Shown: positions 62,265 to 64,000 of the stretch, one piece after another | Layout: each line of letters begins with the position of its first letter | Numbering within the stretch: position 1 is the stretch's first letter | Notes under the pieces: model-generated | What the model saw: only the letters and a program-made list of their open reading frames with translations | Databases searched by the model: none | Told to the model about the DNA's origin: nothing | Position numbers and translations under genes: made by a program | DNA from: an uncultured Lachnospiraceae bacterium | GTDB lineage: Bacteria > Bacillota > Clostridia > Lachnospirales > Lachnospiraceae | Reading direction: 5' to 3' | NCBI GenBank assembly: GCA_910578175.1 | Contig: CAJTPF010000015.1 | Coordinates: 1 to 64,000, forward strand | DNA: 64,000 bases

Positions 62265-63080
62265 TTAACCTATCTTGATGGGACTACCCTGTATCTGTAC
62301 CATTCCGCTGCTGTTTTCCTTCAATACCGAAGATGCCTCTATGATCGTCTGGCTTCCGCTGAATTTGGCGCTTCCGTCGGAAGCTATGGATACCTTGGAA
62401 GAAACCGCTGCTGACAGCTTTACCGCCTCTATCTTTATTTCCCCGCTTTCACCGTTCATCTTTATTCTAATATTATTTCCTACTTCAATGGTCAGTTTGC
62501 TGCCGGCTTTTACATTGATCTCGCCGTTTTCGGTCTTCATTTCAATCTGACATTTCTTTTCTTTATCCTGTATTACGATCTTATTATTTTCATTGTCCAG
62601 AACAACGGTATGGGCCTGCTTCGGCGTTTCAATCTTTATCTTATCTTTGTCTCCGTCCCCTTCTTTGTTATCTTCAAAAAGGAGGGTATTACCATTTTTG
62701 GTCACGATCCGTTTCAGCTGATTATTTTCGTCTGCGGATTTCTGAAGAAAAGAATCATTGTCCCTGGGAATACAGCCTATGATAAAAGGTTTTTCAATAT
62801 TTCCCTGTTCAAACGCCACTAATACCTGATCTCCGATTTCCGGCAGAAAATAATGGCCGTATCTGGAACCGGAAGAAGGCATGGCGGTCCTGGCCCATTT
62901 CAGTTCATTGGCATCCGTATCCCTGACCGGAAGGGTGACGCAAACCCGCCCCGGCATACCGCTGTCATAGTTTTTTGCAACGATTCCAGTCATAACACCG
63001 AAAATCCTGGAATCCCCGGTTTCCGTTTTTAATATCTGCTTTTTGGTAATATCGTCAAATATATTGAAGAATTCACTCAT
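62265..63080 (-). CDS. Baseplate spike protein (gp5/V-like)
   Basis: A 271-residue spike protein. An N-terminal OB-fold resembles phage V/gp5 (VCVTLPVRDTDANELKWART, YFLPEIGDQVLVAFEQGNIE, FIIGCIPRDNDSF). A C-terminal repeat-rich beta prism (IEVGNNIRIKMNGESGEIKI and related short strands) forms the needle. The lysozyme domain of T4 gp5 is absent. No PAAR tip gene follows; it may lie outside. The start overlaps the hub gene by 4 bases (ATGA). Confidence 0.9.
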   Translation of the reverse strand: MSEFFNIFDDITKKQILKTETGDSRIFGVMTGIVAKNYDSGMPGRVCVTLPVRDTDANELKWARTAMPSSGSRYGHYFLPEIGDQVLVAFEQGNIEKPFIIGCIPRDNDSFLQKSADENNQLKRIVTKNGNTLLFEDNKEGDGDKDKIKIETPKQAHTVVLDNENNKIVIQDKEKKCQIEMKTENGEINVKAGSKLTIEVGNNIRIKMNGESGEIKIEAVKLSAAVSSKVSIASDGSAKFSGSQTIIEASSVLKENSSGMVQIQGSPIKIG

Positions 63081-64000
63081 GTCGTCTGACTGTCCACCTT
63101 CCCGTAGAGTATGCTCCGATACCCCTTTGTTTCATTCAGTATATGCCTCACTTTTGTGATGTAAAAAGTATTTGCCGCCGGTTTTCCCAGGCCTTTTATT
63201 TCCACAAATCGTCCGGGTACCAGTTCCGGCATTCCGATACACTCTGCTTTTAACGTGCCAAGACGGCAGGAAATTTCCTGCATTAACGCCTCTGCCCGAT
63301 CCTGCGCCCTGTTTTGGGAACGGATTCCCGCATCGTGAAAAACATATCTGGTATTTTTTATCAGAGGTTTTGCCTTGTTTCCGATGGACAGCTTCCCCTG
63401 ATATTTCTTTTTGGCGCTGATCACCTTTCCTTTGCCTGTATCCATCCCCCGTACCTCTACCTGTTCTACCATTCCGGCAGTTTCATAGGATATGTCAAAT
63501 CCCAGCAGCCCCCCGCCGATCTGCAGAGCGATTAAAACTCCGGTGTTTGACATGGCTTTTATAAAATTAAAAACTTTTCCCTCCGTATATGCTTCAAACC
63601 CAAACTTTTTTGCGGCCTTTACCAGAAATTCATAATCACTCTCCGCCACCATTTCCATGGTTTCATCGGTTTCCTTATTTTTGTCGGAGGAGCGTTTCGC
63701 CTCCACGGTGTCCGGCGTATCCTGAATATTCATCCGGCTGTCCACTACCCCGATATTTTTCAGTTTTTCATAGTTAACGGCCTGGAATATTTCTTTGACC
63801 GCTTCCGAATAGGTTTTTGCTTTCAACTGTCTGGAATAATTGCTTGCCATCATAACACCCTTTATATCCATGCAGGTTATCTCTATAAACGGAACATCCT
63901 CCGGCTCATACTGAAAGCTGACCTTTGCAATATATCCGGAAAAGATCATTTTTACCGCACCCCGGTATCCCAGGGAAACGGAAACCGCAGAACCTAAGAA
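63077..64000 (-). CDS. Late-control D/gp27-like hub protein, 5' end outside window
   Basis: At least 307 residues are visible and the frame stays open to 64000, so the true start lies beyond the right edge; the ATG at 63949 is only internal. Motifs match phage late control protein D: KTYSEAVKEIFQAVNYEKL, ETMEMVAESDYEFLVKAAKK, GFEAYTEGKVFNFI, CRLGTLKAECIGMPELVPG and NTFYITKVRHILNETKGY. It forms the hub that carries the spike. The visible part ends with a normal C-terminus. Confidence 0.88.
   Translation of the reverse strand, partial: FLGSAVSVSLGYRGAVKMIFSGYIAKVSFQYEPEDVPFIEITCMDIKGVMMASNYSRQLKAKTYSEAVKEIFQAVNYEKLKNIGVVDSRMNIQDTPDTVEAKRSSDKNKETDETMEMVAESDYEFLVKAAKKFGFEAYTEGKVFNFIKAMSNTGVLIALQIGGGLLGFDISYETAGMVEQVEVRGMDTGKGKVISAKKKYQGKLSIGNKAKPLIKNTRYVFHDAGIRSQNRAQDRAEALMQEISCRLGTLKAECIGMPELVPGRFVEIKGLGKPAANTFYITKVRHILNETKGYRSILYGKVDSQTT

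Overview
The window looks like a chromosomal segment of a Lachnospiraceae-type Clostridia (Bacillota). This rests on the protein families, on strong AGGAGG-type ribosome binding sites, on many OmpR/VanS-style regulators and FtsX-type ABC exporters, and on mid-GC housekeeping genes interrupted by a distinctly AT-rich accessory island. Most genes lie on the minus strand. I saw no rRNA, tRNA or CRISPR array. All family calls come from reading motifs, not from database searches.

Layout. (1) 1-9236: a giant secreted RHS/YD-repeat protein, cut at its C-terminus by the window edge. It has its own promoter and a pair of perfect 13-bp direct repeats upstream. (2) 9372-15132: a two-component system, the tail of a broken phosphoesterase gene, and a fused ATPase/FtsX-permease ABC transporter. 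The transporter is bracketed by two near-identical clusters of 11-bp-spaced TTAAGA boxes. (3) 15116-20144: a guanylate-kinase-like protein, an Orn/Lys/Arg decarboxylase and a YhaN/YhaO-like (SbcC/SbcD-type) pair. (4) 20342-25168: on the plus strand, an HD-GYP-like protein with a changed metal-site motif, then trpCFBA and a strong terminator. (5) 25216-29172: a flotillin/NfeD membrane cluster and an XRE regulator. (6) 29182-39211: a beta-glucoside PTS with its 6-phospho-beta-glucosidase, a glycosyltransferase, RtcB, a P-type ATPase, a YwqG-like protein and a Nudix hydrolase.

(7) 39384-50841 is the AT-rich defence island and the main item of interest. One minus-strand operon encodes a MutL/MORC-like GHKL ATPase, a Z1-family helicase, a PD-(D/E)XK protein (DUF4420-like), an AIPR (abortive-infection) protein, a C5 cytosine methyltransferase with a large internal insertion, a nuclease-helicase fusion (DUF2075) and a Vsr-like nuclease lacking the usual zinc ligands. 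Its promoter is followed by a possible 28-codon leader and a perfect inverted repeat. Broken IS3-family pieces lie at its upstream edge. It resembles the bacterial MORC/Z1 restriction-modification islands known from comparative genomics, but the exact seven-gene combination deserves study.

(8) 51890-54736: a proline/glycine-repeat protein, upp and a GH13 lipoprotein. (9) 55266-64000: the baseplate end of a contractile injection system or prophage tail (hub, spike, gp25, two baseplate-J-type proteins, tail protein I) ending in a STAS-domain gene. The sheath, tube and remaining parts would lie beyond the right edge.
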